Source of the DNA: Microaerobacter geothermalis
Lineage (GTDB): Bacteria; Bacillota; Bacilli; DSM-22679
DNA length: 64,000 nt
Reading direction: 5' to 3'
Assembly (NCBI RefSeq): GCF_021608135.1
Contig: NZ_JAKIHL010000002.1
Location: 1 to 64,000, forward strand
Below the pieces are notes generated by a model. It was not told the DNA's origin and ran no database searches. It was given only the letters and a program-made list of their open reading frames with translations. Made by a program: the position numbers and the translations under genes. The first letter of the stretch is position 1. The number at the start of each line of letters is the position of its first letter. Of this stretch, positions 1 to 8,828 are shown piece after piece.

Positions 1-195
1 ATACGAAGTTCAGAAGAATACTGCATCATAACTACTGGAAACATTTACAACGATTATCCCGGGCATCCCTATACCCATTTTTATCTGGAAATTGATACCA
101 AGCACTTGACATTTTTAGATCAGTATGACCCGGGAGGGAATTATTTTCATATCAAAGATATACACGTCTGCTTGTCGAGTTCGGCTCAGATGTGA
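1..195 (+). CDS. C-terminal fragment of an unrecognised protein, ending inside a hairpin repeat
   Basis: Frame 1 is open from the window edge to a TGA at 193-195 and encodes about 64 residues. The first 50 have a protein-like composition rich in Tyr, His and Asp (for example the stretch PGHPYTHFYLEIDT). The last 15 or so are encoded by the left arm of a dispersed repeat, so the natural C-terminus was probably replaced when the repeat arrived. The start lies outside the window. I recognise no family. It is unclear whether this is a working gene or a broken remnant. Confidence 0.4.
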   Translation: MRSSEEYCIITTGNIYNDYPGHPYTHFYLEIDTKHLTFLDQYDPGGNYFHIKDIHVCLSSSAQM

Positions 196-348
196 TTCAT
201 GTCCGCTTCAAGTCTAAAGAACCGAGCCCCAAAAACACCTAGGTAATTCGAAGATGGAGTCAGATTGACGGCTAATTCCCGTTCTTTAGCCTCGCCGCTC
301 GGTACGAACTCGAAGTCTGTCCTTAGTAAATTCTTTGATATGAAAATA
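142..348 (+). repeat. Dispersed hairpin repeat, copy A (full length)
   Basis: An almost palindromic element of about 207 bp. The ends are perfect 17-bp inverted repeats (142-158 and 332-348). Inside are the family signatures: CGAGTTCG on the left against CGAACTCG on the right, CTAAAGAAC against GTTCTTTAG, and a central core near 228-262. The outermost arm differs from that of other copies but is still self-complementary. It lies between a truncated plus-strand reading frame and the 3' end of the nuclease gene. Confidence 0.85.
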
Positions 349-387
349 CATGTTCATATCAATTTGTGACTCTACAGGTCATGGATG

Positions 388-405
388 TTTAGTTCCGTCC
401 ATATA
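388..405 (+). repeat. Remnant of a repeat right end
   Basis: TTTAGTTCCGTCCATATA matches the right terminus of the dispersed hairpin repeat (compare TTTAGTCCGTCTATAT in copy E), with no body attached. It sits 40 bp beyond copy A, which suggests an older or nested insertion at the same site. Confidence 0.55.
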
Positions 406-427
406 CATTACATTAGGTTCTTTACCT

Positions 428-1150
428 TTAACCTCTGCAACCCTTAACCCGGCACATTCTTCTCCCGGTATTGATGGCTTCCTGTTCATCGGGAAAATAT
501 AATTTGTTTCTCTCCTCAATTCCTTCTGCACCGGGACAACCAAATTCATGATATACCTTTGAATTTTGGGATGCGATGTAAGCATATGCCGCATCCCCTT
601 TCTTGTCTTCCGGTCCATTTTCTGACCATAACCCCCGGCCGGCCTCCCTTGCTTCCCTTTGCAGGTTTAAAAGATATTGGGCATACTCAGGATTATCTTT
701 AAAGGTGTACACTTGGGCATATCCCTGTCTGACCAGCTCACCATTGACAAACGTTCCATCAAGAAGCCAAACCCAAGCGAGGATTCGATTGTATTTATCC
801 ACCGGGGTTGTTCCCTTTACCAGGTAAATTTCTTTGCCTTCCAGCATTTTTTTGGAAAATTGACTGGCCTCTTTTCCATAAAATTCAACAGGGCGACGGG
901 GATCTACGGACTCTGGCGTATCTATTCCAATTAATCGAACCCTTTGATTCCCGTCAATGACAAAGGTATCCCCATCAACCACCCGAATTACCTTTACTTT
1001 TACTTTTTCTTCCGGTATGGTCGGCCCATCCCGATAATTCCCCTCCATTTGTTTTGATGAACAACCAGGTGACGTGCCACCTAGCAGCAATATGGTTAAT
1101 AGGATAAATAAAAGAAAGGGAGGATCTCCCTTTTTCCACACGTTTATCAT
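428..1150 (-). CDS. Secreted thermonuclease-family lipoprotein with a C-terminal Cys-containing domain
   Basis: Staphylococcal-nuclease-like (TNase, SNc) protein that probably degrades extracellular DNA or RNA. An N-terminal hydrophobic segment ends in a lipobox-like TSPGC, so it is likely a membrane-anchored lipoprotein. The nuclease core has VVDGDTF, then VRLIGIDTPE (metal-binding Asp, catalytic Arg and Glu) and DKYNRILAWV (second catalytic Arg). After the core, a tail with KVYHEFGC and MCRVKGC resembles the Ada-type metal-binding module found on some secreted nucleases. I start at the ATG at 1150, behind GGAGGAG. An ATG six codons upstream (1168) is the alternative. It is followed by no close downstream partner; the repeat region begins at its 3' side. 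Confidence 0.88.
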   Translation of the reverse strand: MINVWKKGDPPFLLFILLTILLLGGTSPGCSSKQMEGNYRDGPTIPEEKVKVKVIRVVDGDTFVIDGNQRVRLIGIDTPESVDPRRPVEFYGKEASQFSKKMLEGKEIYLVKGTTPVDKYNRILAWVWLLDGTFVNGELVRQGYAQVYTFKDNPEYAQYLLNLQREAREAGRGLWSENGPEDKKGDAAYAYIASQNSKVYHEFGCPGAEGIEERNKLYFPDEQEAINTGRRMCRVKGCRG

Positions 1151-1260
1151 GATCTCCTCCATCGACATATGGATTATATATGATTATTTAATTCTCCATA
1201 AGAAGATCATTCCCTTTCCATGTTCAACCTTTTTTCAATCTATATCCATCTATATCACGG

Positions 1261-1992
1261 TTATCTTGCAAATATATGCTTGCCTATCCGTTTGATTTGC
1301 GGCCTGCTCCATATCCATGCGGATGTGGCTGTATTTGGATTGAAGTAATAGATCGCACCGCCTGTTGGGTCCCAGCCATTGATGGCATCCTGAACGGCTT
1401 TTTTTGCCTTGGCATTGGGGGTAAGCCATATTTGCCCATCGGCCACTGCCGTAAAGGCTCCTGGTTGGAAAATTACGCCGGAAGGGGTATTGGGGAACTT
1501 GGCACTTTCCACCCGATTTAAAATAACAGCCGCTACAGCTACCTGTCCAACATAAGGTTCTCCCCTTGCTTCCCCATAAACAGCGTTGGCCATGATCTTA
1601 ATTTCATTGGCTGAAAACCCTCCCATGCTTCTGACGGGAGTTGCCTTTTTCTCCGTCTTTACTTGGGCTCCCCCTGGTCTCCAATTTTTTGTCGCTTTCC
1701 ACAGCTTTAATTTTGTCTTTGGTCCAACAATTCCATCCACTTTAAGACCAAACTGGTATTGAAAATTTCTAACGGCCCAGTAGGTTCTCCAACCAAAATG
1801 GCCATCGATCTTCCCTGTATAGTATCCTAAAAACTTCAACCTTCCCTGAAGCTCATAAACATCCCCTCCATGACTTCCTACAATCAACGTTTGTTTGCCA
1901 AATACTTCTTCTGTTTTTAAAATGTTTAGCAGACCAACGGTTACTGAACCTAATAAAGCAAACACACCAATCCATATCACTATTTTTCTCAT
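1261..1992 (-). CDS. sleB: Spore cortex-lytic enzyme SleB
   Basis: Cell-wall hydrolase that breaks down spore cortex peptidoglycan during germination; in the family it is a lytic transglycosylase specific for muramic-lactam. An N-terminal hydrophobic export segment is followed by a peptidoglycan-binding domain (LQGRLKFLGYYTGKIDG, VDGIVGPKT) and then the hydrolase domain beginning at SANEIKIMANAVYGEARGEP, whose Glu in YGEARGE is the expected catalytic acid. The length (243 aa) is normal. The ATG at 1992 is preferred because GAAGGAG lies 8-9 nt upstream; an ATG 10 codons further up has no such site. The usual partner ypeB is not next to it. It shows that the organism forms spores. Confidence 0.93.
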   Translation of the reverse strand: MRKIVIWIGVFALLGSVTVGLLNILKTEEVFGKQTLIVGSHGGDVYELQGRLKFLGYYTGKIDGHFGWRTYWAVRNFQYQFGLKVDGIVGPKTKLKLWKATKNWRPGGAQVKTEKKATPVRSMGGFSANEIKIMANAVYGEARGEPYVGQVAVAAVILNRVESAKFPNTPSGVIFQPGAFTAVADGQIWLTPNAKAKKAVQDAINGWDPTGGAIYYFNPNTATSAWIWSRPQIKRIGKHIFAR

Positions 1993-2072
1993 CAACACCG
2001 CTCCTTCTTCTGGTTGTTCCATTTTTTCGATAGAAGCTTTTTTTATTTTTTCTCATATTGTCCAAAACATAC

Positions 2073-2109
2073 AAAAAAAGAACAAAATCGCTGTTGTGAT
2101 TTTGTTCTT
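2073..2109 (-). terminator. Rho-independent terminator after psd
   Basis: A perfect 12-bp stem (AAGAACAAAATC against GATTTTGTTCTT, 2078-2109) with an 8-nt loop is followed on the minus strand by a run of T. It separates psd from sleB. Repeat copy B lies between this hairpin and the psd stop codon, so the psd transcript would include the repeat. Confidence 0.85.
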
Positions 2110-2115
2110 TTACAG

Positions 2116-2325
2116 ATATGGAACTAAAAATTTACACGTCTGCTTATCGAGTTCGCCCAAGACGTGATTCGTGTCCGTTTCAAGTCTAAAGAACGGATCC
2201 CTCAAAAACATCTGGGGATTTCAAAGATGGAGTCAGTTTGAGGACTATTCCCGTTCTTTAGCCTCAAAGCTTTCGTACGAACTCGAAGGCTGTCCTTGGT
2301 AAATTATTTAGTCCCGTCCTTATAA
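2116..2325 (+). repeat. Dispersed hairpin repeat, copy B (full length)
   Basis: About 210 bp between psd and its terminator. The ends read ATATGGAACTAAA on the left and TTTAGTCCCGTCCTTATA on the right. The inner pairs CGAGTTCG/CGAACTCG and CTAAAGAACGG/CCGTTCTTTAG match copy F. The core carries CATCTGGGGATTTCAAAGATG, which can fold by itself. Because the psd transcript runs through it, the element should be present in the psd 3' untranslated region. Confidence 0.88.
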
Positions 2326-2330
2326 TAAAA

Positions 2331-3176
2331 CTATCTTTTTCCTATCGCTTCTCCCATTTTTATAAAAGCGCCCAATTGAATATGGGGTAAAAATTCCAAG
2401 GGTTTACTGTATAGAAGGATTACGGTAGATCCAAATTCAAAATAACCAATTTCCTCTCCCCTTGTGCAGGGAATCGGCGGGGAAAATATTTTTTCTTCCA
2501 CTTTCCCACCCCGCTTATTCGTGGACAGATTCGCATCATAGTGGACCCGTACGCTCCCAACAATGGTGGCCCCCACTTTTATAACAGCCAATCGAGCATC
2601 TCCGGTCGTTAAATCTTCTATATTCATGTAGGTAATTAATCGCTCATTTTTTGCAAATAACCCGGGATATCCTTCCACTCCCATTTGATTGACAGGGAAT
2701 AACTTTCCGGGGATATAAACCGCCTTTATTACTTCTCCGTCAGTTGGATAATGAACCCGATGATAATCCCTTGGGCTTAAGTATATTGTGATATAAGAGC
2801 CTCCCTCAAACTGCTGCGCTTCTTTTGGATCACCCAGCAATTGGGTGACGGTATAGGTTACTCCCTTTGCCTGTATTAATTCCCCTTTTTGAATCCGGCC
2901 ATATTGGGATACCCTTCCATCTACGGGACTGACAAACTTCCTTTTATCCTGATCAATGGGTCTGACTTCCGGTTTTAGGGTCCTTATAAAAAATTCAGAC
3001 AAACTTTTATAGTGTTGGACCGGGTATTTTGCTTCTTCAAGGTTTATCTTGTATTTCTTTGTAAATATCGGAATAAGAAACCGGCTGGTGCGACTTCTTG
3101 TCCAATGGCCAACTAGTCTGGATAACTCTTTTTTGGGCATCATTCTTAAACCTGCTATCATCCATTTTTTACCCAA
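2331..3176 (-). CDS. psd: Phosphatidylserine decarboxylase proenzyme
   Basis: Membrane-associated, pyruvoyl-dependent enzyme that decarboxylates phosphatidylserine to phosphatidylethanolamine. Its 281 aa include the self-cleavage site at Gly249-Ser250 in FGSTVILL, where the serine becomes the pyruvoyl group, and the conserved YHRVHYPTDG with catalytic His, plus SPVDGRV near residue 87. The gene is monocistronic as far as can be seen: pssA, its usual partner, is not in the window. It is divergent from the Y-family polymerase gene across a 190-bp spacer. Confidence 0.95.
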   Translation of the reverse strand: MGKKWMIAGLRMMPKKELSRLVGHWTRSRTSRFLIPIFTKKYKINLEEAKYPVQHYKSLSEFFIRTLKPEVRPIDQDKRKFVSPVDGRVSQYGRIQKGELIQAKGVTYTVTQLLGDPKEAQQFEGGSYITIYLSPRDYHRVHYPTDGEVIKAVYIPGKLFPVNQMGVEGYPGLFAKNERLITYMNIEDLTTGDARLAVIKVGATIVGSVRVHYDANLSTNKRGGKVEEKIFSPPIPCTRGEEIGYFEFGSTVILLYSKPLEFLPHIQLGAFIKMGEAIGKR

Positions 3177-3298
3177 GGCCTTCCCTCCAATGTGTATCTT
3201 TAGGTATCTTCACAAAGTTTTTTCAGGGGTATTGTAGCACATTAGTGAAATTATAGCGATATCCTCTTCGTTATGATTGAAACACCCACTTTTAACCG

Positions 3299-3326
3299 TT
3301 GCATCTTTTTAAAAATCGGTTATTAT
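3299..3326 (+). promoter_or_regulatory. Likely sigma-A promoter of the Y-family polymerase gene
   Basis: TTGCAT (3299-3304) and TATTAT (3321-3326), separated by 16 nt, are a fair -35/-10 pair just upstream of the LexA site and start codon. A TATAAA reading of the -10 with longer spacing is also possible. Confidence 0.55.
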
Positions 3327-3334
3327 AAATATAT

Positions 3335-3350
3335 AGGAACTAGTGTTCTT
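3335..3350 (+). promoter_or_regulatory. LexA (DinR) SOS operator
   Basis: GGAACTAGTGTTCT contains GAAC-4N-GTTC, the Bacillus LexA box half-sites with correct spacing (3337-3340 and 3345-3348). It lies just downstream of the predicted -10 and about 20 nt before the ATG. That position fits repression of the error-prone polymerase until DNA damage, and supports the second ATG (3368) as the real start. Confidence 0.8.
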
Positions 3351-3367
3351 TTATGGGGTGTGAGAAA

Positions 3368-4606
3368 ATGGGTAAACAACAACGAGTCATTTTCCTGTCT
3401 GATATGCAGTCCTTTTATGCCAGCGTAGAAAAATCAGCAAATCCCTCCCTTATGGATAAGCCTTTAGTTGTATCCGGAGATCCTGAACGCCGCAGCGGAA
3501 TCATACTAGCTGCATGTCCTTTAGCCAAGAAATGGGGGGTTAAAACGGCAGAACCCCTATGGAAAGCTCAGCAAAAGTGTCCTGATTTGGTTGTGGTTAA
3601 ACCCAGAATGAGACGATACCTAGACGTATCCTTGCAAATCACTTCTATCTTGTATAATTTTACCGATTTGGTTGAACCTTACAGCATTGACGAGCAATTT
3701 ATGGATGTCACCCATAGCATCAACCTCTTTGGAACTCCGGAAGAAATGGCTGAAAAAATCCAGCGAAAAATACAAAAAGAAACGGGAATTTGGGCGCGTA
3801 TTGGGATCAGCGAAAATAAAGTGTTGGCAAAAATGGCCTGTGATCATTTCGCCAAAAAGGAGAACCGGGGAATTCATTTTCTTCCAAGGGAAGATATGGA
3901 GAAAAGATTATGGCCTCTCCCTGTAAACAAATTGTTCGGAGTAGGCACCCGAATGGGGAATCGTTTGTATAAACTGGGGATACGCACCATTGGCGACTTG
4001 GCTAAAACACCATTGGAACGTCTAAAGCACCTATGGGGAATCAATGGGCATATTTTATGGATGACAGCCAACGGAATTGATCATTCCCCCGTTTCTCCAG
4101 GAACTTACAATGGAAGGAAATCCATCGGACATCATATGACATTGCCAAGGGATTATCACCGGTGGGAAGAAATCAAAGTGGTTCTTTTGGAATTAAGTGA
4201 AGAAGTATGTTACAGGGCAAGAACCAATGGATACATGGGATTGACGGTAACCGTAGCATGCCGGGGGGCGGATTTTGACCATCCAACGGGCTTTTCACGT
4301 CAAGACAAGTTAGAAGAGCTCACCCATTCAACCATGGAGGTTTATCATTTAGCCTGTAAAATCTTTTTACAGCATTGGGATCATCAACCGATTCGCAGCA
4401 TTGGCATCACCCTTTCTTCCCTATCAAAAGATGACGGCTACCAGCTTCATCTGTTTAAAAATCAAGAAAAAGTTCGAAAGCTGGGATTTACCATGGATAT
4501 GATTAAACACCGTTTCGGGAAGTCTGCCATCGTTCGGGCTTCTTCTTTAACCACAGGAGGCCAAGCGATGGACAGAGCCAAAAAAATTGGAGGACATCAT
4601 ATTTAA
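3368..4606 (+). CDS. Y-family translesion DNA polymerase (UvrX/YqjW-like)
   Basis: Error-prone polymerase for bypass of damaged DNA. The palm motifs are present: FLSDMQSFYASVEK with the first metal-binding Asp, and YSIDEQFMDV with the Asp-Glu pair. A helix-hairpin-helix region follows (LFGVGTRMGNRLYKLGIRTIGDL), then a little-finger domain. The opening and the RSGIILAACPLAKKWGV segment look more like UvrX/YqjW than DinB/YqjH. At 412 aa from the ATG at 3368, it is full length. GGTGTGAG precedes this ATG; the ATG at 3353 would put the SOS operator in the ribosome binding region. A LexA box upstream agrees with SOS control. Confidence 0.9.
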   Translation: MGKQQRVIFLSDMQSFYASVEKSANPSLMDKPLVVSGDPERRSGIILAACPLAKKWGVKTAEPLWKAQQKCPDLVVVKPRMRRYLDVSLQITSILYNFTDLVEPYSIDEQFMDVTHSINLFGTPEEMAEKIQRKIQKETGIWARIGISENKVLAKMACDHFAKKENRGIHFLPREDMEKRLWPLPVNKLFGVGTRMGNRLYKLGIRTIGDLAKTPLERLKHLWGINGHILWMTANGIDHSPVSPGTYNGRKSIGHHMTLPRDYHRWEEIKVVLLELSEEVCYRARTNGYMGLTVTVACRGADFDHPTGFSRQDKLEELTHSTMEVYHLACKIFLQHWDHQPIRSIGITLSSLSKDDGYQLHLFKNQEKVRKLGFTMDMIKHRFGKSAIVRASSLTTGGQAMDRAKKIGGHHI

Positions 4607-4649
4607 CCTCATGCGCCAGAAGTCCCCGTCCCTATAGGCGTGGGAGCAT

Positions 4650-5450
4650 TCACAAGGGGATAAACGGCAGCCATCTTTTTCGTGTAAAAATAAGCATAAG
4701 AGCGAGGACAAAGATCTTGGAAAACAGCCAAAATTGTATCACCCCAACGTCAATATGGGAAAGATACAACGATTCAATTTCCGGCCCGAACAGCAAGAAA
4801 AGACCGGTTAGAAAAATGGATCCAGACATGGAAAAACGGCTTCCCAACCATAGTGACAATAAGATAAAGATGAGAGCAAAAGGCAGCCAGTATAATTGAA
4901 AAACCAGCAAAGTAATGGTACTAACCTCTGAATATATCGCCCATCCGTAAATCAAAGCCAGTCCGATTAGCCCACAGAAAAAGAGATAAGAAATTCGGTA
5001 AATGACCCCGCTTAAGAGCCAAACGAAACAGCTGATTACCAGAAAGAAAAGTAGCCAATCCTGCCCCTTCCCCCATTGATTAAGGAGCAAAATTCCCCCT
5101 CCAATCAGAAAAATTGAGGCTAATCCTGCCAGCAAATTGGTTAGCAAGGGTTTTTCTGTACGAAAATAATAGGAGCTAATATAAAGGGAGAACAAGATGA
5201 TAGAAAATACGATAATTTGCATCGGAATGGAAAAACGAGTAAAATTAATAACAAAATAGGAAATGGCAATCATCCATACAAAAGCTAAAATGGATAAAAC
5301 AATCCCGGATCTCCTTTTATTCTTTACCAATCTGTTTCCATCACCAGAATATAGATGGAGTAGAAACAGACAGTAATGATCTGGAAGCAATTTATTCTTT
5401 TGCCAATATTTAATTTCCTGAATGATTAGTTGTTTCCGTCGTTCATCCAT
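4650..5450 (-). CDS. DUF2157-like polytopic membrane protein
   Basis: A short hydrophilic N-terminus (about 60 aa, with a basic patch near KNKRRSG) is followed by about eight hydrophobic membrane spans in alternating short loops, ending in KRWLPFIPL. The layout resembles DUF2157-type integral membrane proteins, whose function is not known to me. The start at 5450 is chosen because AGGAGG precedes it at a slightly long distance (11 nt); an ATG 24 codons upstream gives an unlikely N-terminus. It lies downstream of rpoD on the same strand, separated by about 75 bp, and may be read through from it. Confidence 0.6.
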   Translation of the reverse strand: MDERRKQLIIQEIKYWQKNKLLPDHYCLFLLHLYSGDGNRLVKNKRRSGIVLSILAFVWMIAISYFVINFTRFSIPMQIIVFSIILFSLYISSYYFRTEKPLLTNLLAGLASIFLIGGGILLLNQWGKGQDWLLFFLVISCFVWLLSGVIYRISYLFFCGLIGLALIYGWAIYSEVSTITLLVFQLYWLPFALIFILLSLWLGSRFSMSGSIFLTGLFLLFGPEIESLYLSHIDVGVIQFWLFSKIFVLALMLIFTRKRWLPFIPL

Positions 5451-5524
5451 CTTATTGACATCCTCCTGATTTCGGCAATGCCCAACTGGATAAAAAGACC
5501 TACGCAAGGTAGGTCTTCCCATAG

Positions 5525-6646
5525 TTACTCTAAAAAGTCTTTTAATCGTTTGCTGCGGCTAGGATGGCGTAACTTTCTCAATGCTTTCGCTTCAATCTGG
5601 CGAATCCTTTCCCTTGTCACACCAAATACCTTACCTACTTCTTCCAGGGTTCGGGTGCGCCCGTCATCCAAACCAAAACGCAGGCGAAGAACGTTCTCTT
5701 CCCTTTCTGTCAATGTATCTAATACATCTTCCAGCTGCTCCTTAAGCAGTTCATAGGCAGCAGCATCAGCAGGAGCCAGTGCGTCATGATCTTCTATGAA
5801 GTCACCCAGATGAGAATCATCTTCTTCACCAATCGGAGTTTCGAGAGATACGGGTTCTTGGGCAATTTTCATAATCTCCCGCACTTTTTCCGGTGTCAGA
5901 TCCATCTCCTTGCCGATTTCTTCAGGAGTAGGCTCCCGGCCCAAATCCTGTAACAGTTGGCGAGAAACCCGGATCAATTTGTTGATGGTTTCAACCATAT
6001 GGACAGGAATGCGGATAGTACGAGCTTGGTCAGCAATGGCCCTGGTAATAGCTTGACGAATCCACCAAGTGGCATAAGTACTAAACTTATAACCCTTATT
6101 ATAATCAAACTTTTCTACTGCTTTGATTAAACCCATGTTCCCTTCCTGAATCAAATCAAGGAAGAGCATGCCACGGCCGACATATCGCTTTGCAATGCTT
6201 ACCACAAGACGAAGGTTGGCTTCAGCCAATCTTCTTTTTGCGTCTTCATCCCCCTGTTCAATTCGCTTAGCCAGTTCGATCTCTTCCTCTGCGGACAGGA
6301 GAGGAACTCGACCAATTTCCTTAAGGTACATTCGAACAGGATCATTTATCTTTATTCCTGGGGGAAGTGTTAAATCCTCCAAATTAAAATCATCTTCATT
6401 TCCTTGATCCCCTTCATCCAAAACGATGTCGTCATCATCCTCTTCATGATTGATAATTTCTATTCCCTGATCACCAAGATATTCGAAAAAATCATCGATC
6501 TGTTCGGAATCCTGATCAAAGGTGGATAAGCGATCCATTATTTCTTTATATGTGAGAATACCCCTTTTCTTTCCAAGCTCCACCAATTGCTCTTTTACTT
6601 GATCTAACCTTTGTTCTGCATGATTGGTGTTTTGTTCCTTGGTCAT
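5525..6646 (-). CDS. rpoD: RNA polymerase primary sigma factor SigA/RpoD
   Basis: Housekeeping sigma-70 factor of 373 aa. It has region 1.1, then 1.2 ([21 protein letters not shown]), region 2 ([20 protein letters not shown] and [18 protein letters not shown], which melt and read the -10), region 3, and region 4 ([20 protein letters not shown], the -35 reading helix-turn-helix). An acidic run ([19 protein letters not shown]) near residues 65-90 is typical. It follows dnaG by 2 bp in the classic dnaG-rpoD macromolecular synthesis operon. The DNA primase and sigma factor are therefore made from one message. Confidence 0.98.
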   Translation of the reverse strand: MTKEQNTNHAEQRLDQVKEQLVELGKKRGILTYKEIMDRLSTFDQDSEQIDDFFEYLGDQGIEIINHEEDDDDIVLDEGDQGNEDDFNLEDLTLPPGIKINDPVRMYLKEIGRVPLLSAEEEIELAKRIEQGDEDAKRRLAEANLRLVVSIAKRYVGRGMLFLDLIQEGNMGLIKAVEKFDYNKGYKFSTYATWWIRQAITRAIADQARTIRIPVHMVETINKLIRVSRQLLQDLGREPTPEEIGKEMDLTPEKVREIMKIAQEPVSLETPIGEEDDSHLGDFIEDHDALAPADAAAYELLKEQLEDVLDTLTEREENVLRLRFGLDDGRTRTLEEVGKVFGVTRERIRQIEAKALRKLRHPSRSKRLKDFLE

Positions 6647-6648
6647 TA

Positions 6649-8502
6649 TTACTCCCTCCTTCCCTGGGATAATCGTTGTTCACTTTCTTTCAGGGAACGC
6701 TTCAGCTGAACCAATTCCAAGCCATATTGTGCAGCTTTTACGGCATCTCCCATACGTTCCGCTTTTTTTATCTCCTCTTTTAATGCTTCTATCTCCAACC
6801 ATTTTGGATAATTTAATATTTGCCGGACGCAGTCGTCAATTTCCTGCTGAGTTACTTCTTCATTTAATTCCATCATGACCAGTTCGGAAGCCAAGGCCAA
6901 TAAACCGGGATCCGTCAGTTGATGAATAAATTGCCCCATCTCAGCTTCCGGATGTTCCGTATAAAAACGATAAAGATGGGCAGCTAAAGCAGCATGCTCT
7001 TCAACAGCAAATTGACTCCCCACTTTTATTTCAATCTGCCGGGTAAATTCAGCATCACGAATCATAAGTCCCAACAAGATTCTTTCTGCTTTTTGGTGAG
7101 CCGGCAACAACGTGGAGGCGACCAAACGTTTGCCAGCATTTATACTATTATTCCACTTCTGGTTGGGATTATCCCTCTCTTTTTCTTTTTTTTGTCGTTT
7201 TATGACTTGCGTTAATTCTTGCTTTAAGGCATCTAAAGAAAGTTGAAATTCAGTGGAAAGTTCTCTTAAATAATGATCCCTTTCCAGAGGATAAGGCAGC
7301 TTGGCAATGACCTTTAGGGAATCGCGAATATATTTCATTCTTCCTGCCTCATCTTTTAAATCATAATGGGATCTTAATTGTCCGATGATAAACGCAGTGG
7401 AGGAAACAGCTCCGTGTATAATCTCGCCCAGAAATTTTTCTCCGCCATATGCGCGAATATAATCATCCGGGTCCATGCCAGGGGGTAAAACGGCCACCTT
7501 TACCAAACAACCCGCTTCCTGTAAAATGTTAATCCCCCGATAAGCAGCTTCCTTTCCCGCCTGATCCCCATCATAACAGAGAATCACCTGTTCAGCATTT
7601 CTGCGGATTAGCCTCGCCTGGTCATCTGTGAGCGATGTTCCAAGGGTAGCTACCCCATTCTCCACTCCTACTCCCCAGGCAGCAATGGTATCTACATATC
7701 CTTCAAAAAGGACAGCCTGTTGTTTTTTTCGAATCTCTTTTCTGGCACGGTGAAGATTAAACAACAATTTACCTTTATTAAAAAGAAGATTCTCAGGACT
7801 GTTTAAGTATTTAGGTTGTCCATCACCAAGTATTCGTCCGCCGAATCCAACAGTACGCCCCTGGCCATCCCATATGGGAAACATGATCCGATGGCGAAAC
7901 CGATCAAAAAGCTTATGACCTTTCTCCCTAGATGTTAAAATCCCTGCCTTTTCCATAAGAGGCAAAGGAAAATCCTTCTTTTGCAAGTACTTCAAGGCAA
8001 ATTCCCAACTAGAAGGAGCATACCCAATCTGAAATTCTTTAATTGCATCAGCAGAAAATCCCCTCTGATAAAGGTATTTTAGTGCTTGTCTTCCATGGTC
8101 AGTGTTTATCAGAAGGTGGTGATAGACTTTGGCCATCAAGTCAAGGGCCTCGTACATTAAATGCTTTTCCCTGTTTTCGGTTTCATCAACCGTCAAATTC
8201 TCTTCCGCAGGGATTAAAATGTTGGCTTCTTGGGCCAACTGCTGAACAGCTTCAACAAAAGTAAGTCCTTCCACCTCCATATAAAAGCTAATGACATTGC
8301 CCCCGATACCGCAACCAAAACAATGAAAAATTTGTTTGTCCGGGGAGACGGAGAATGAAGGGGTTTTTTCATTATGAAACGGACACAAACCAAAATAGTT
8401 CCGACCACTTTTCTTCAAATGGACGTATTTAGATACTACATCAACAATGTCATAAGTATTTCGAACCGCTTCAATCACATGCTCTGGAATAAATCCTGGC
8501 AT
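6649..8502 (-). CDS. dnaG: DNA primase
   Basis: Synthesises RNA primers at the replication fork. Its 617 aa include a CHC2 zinc ribbon (C40, H43, C61, C64 in [11 protein letters not shown] and HCFGCG), the RNA polymerase domain with the TOPRIM acidic residues in [12 protein letters not shown] and [12 protein letters not shown], and a C-terminal DnaB-helicase-interacting region. Immediately downstream is rpoD. The yqxD gene that precedes dnaG in Bacillus is absent; instead a 326-bp spacer and a carbohydrate operon lie upstream. Confidence 0.98.
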   Translation of the reverse strand: MPGFIPEHVIEAVRNTYDIVDVVSKYVHLKKSGRNYFGLCPFHNEKTPSFSVSPDKQIFHCFGCGIGGNVISFYMEVEGLTFVEAVQQLAQEANILIPAEENLTVDETENREKHLMYEALDLMAKVYHHLLINTDHGRQALKYLYQRGFSADAIKEFQIGYAPSSWEFALKYLQKKDFPLPLMEKAGILTSREKGHKLFDRFRHRIMFPIWDGQGRTVGFGGRILGDGQPKYLNSPENLLFNKGKLLFNLHRARKEIRKKQQAVLFEGYVDTIAAWGVGVENGVATLGTSLTDDQARLIRRNAEQVILCYDGDQAGKEAAYRGINILQEAGCLVKVAVLPPGMDPDDYIRAYGGEKFLGEIIHGAVSSTAFIIGQLRSHYDLKDEAGRMKYIRDSLKVIAKLPYPLERDHYLRELSTEFQLSLDALKQELTQVIKRQKKEKERDNPNQKWNNSINAGKRLVASTLLPAHQKAERILLGLMIRDAEFTRQIEIKVGSQFAVEEHAALAAHLYRFYTEHPEAEMGQFIHQLTDPGLLALASELVMMELNEEVTQQEIDDCVRQILNYPKWLEIEALKEEIKKAERMGDAVKAAQYGLELVQLKRSLKESEQRLSQGRRE

Positions 8503-8828
8503 AAAACCACCTTAGACAGGGACGGAACCTGTAATAACTGTTGTAATAGGTATATATTCTTCGTCAAAATTCTCCAAACTCCTGCCTTTTCCCGTTATTA
8601 TTTTTCTAGAAAAACCTTTCCATTCTTCACGTCTTTTTGAACATGAGACTATCTATTCTACAAAAATTTAATTTTTCCTTCTTAAAAAACATTGTTGAAA
8701 TAGTTCGAAATTTGTCGAATGGATGGTAAAATTTATATGTGGTGGATGTGGTAAAAGTATATTAAACAGGGGAAAAGTTATGACAAAGAACATGAGAAAA
8801 GGCCATGTTAAACATGGCCTTGACAAAT
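8503..8828. other. Spacer upstream of dnaG
   Basis: No reading frame here looks like a real gene. The right end holds the terminator of the GH15 gene. The remainder is AT-rich and must contain the promoter of dnaG-rpoD on the minus strand, but I see no clean -35/-10 pair and do not place one. Confidence 0.5.
8797..8823 (-). terminator. Terminator after the GH15 gene
   Basis: AAGGCCATGTT and AACATGGCCTT form an 11-bp stem followed on the minus strand by TTTTCTC, six bases beyond the GH15 stop codon. It closes the carbohydrate operon before dnaG. Confidence 0.85.
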
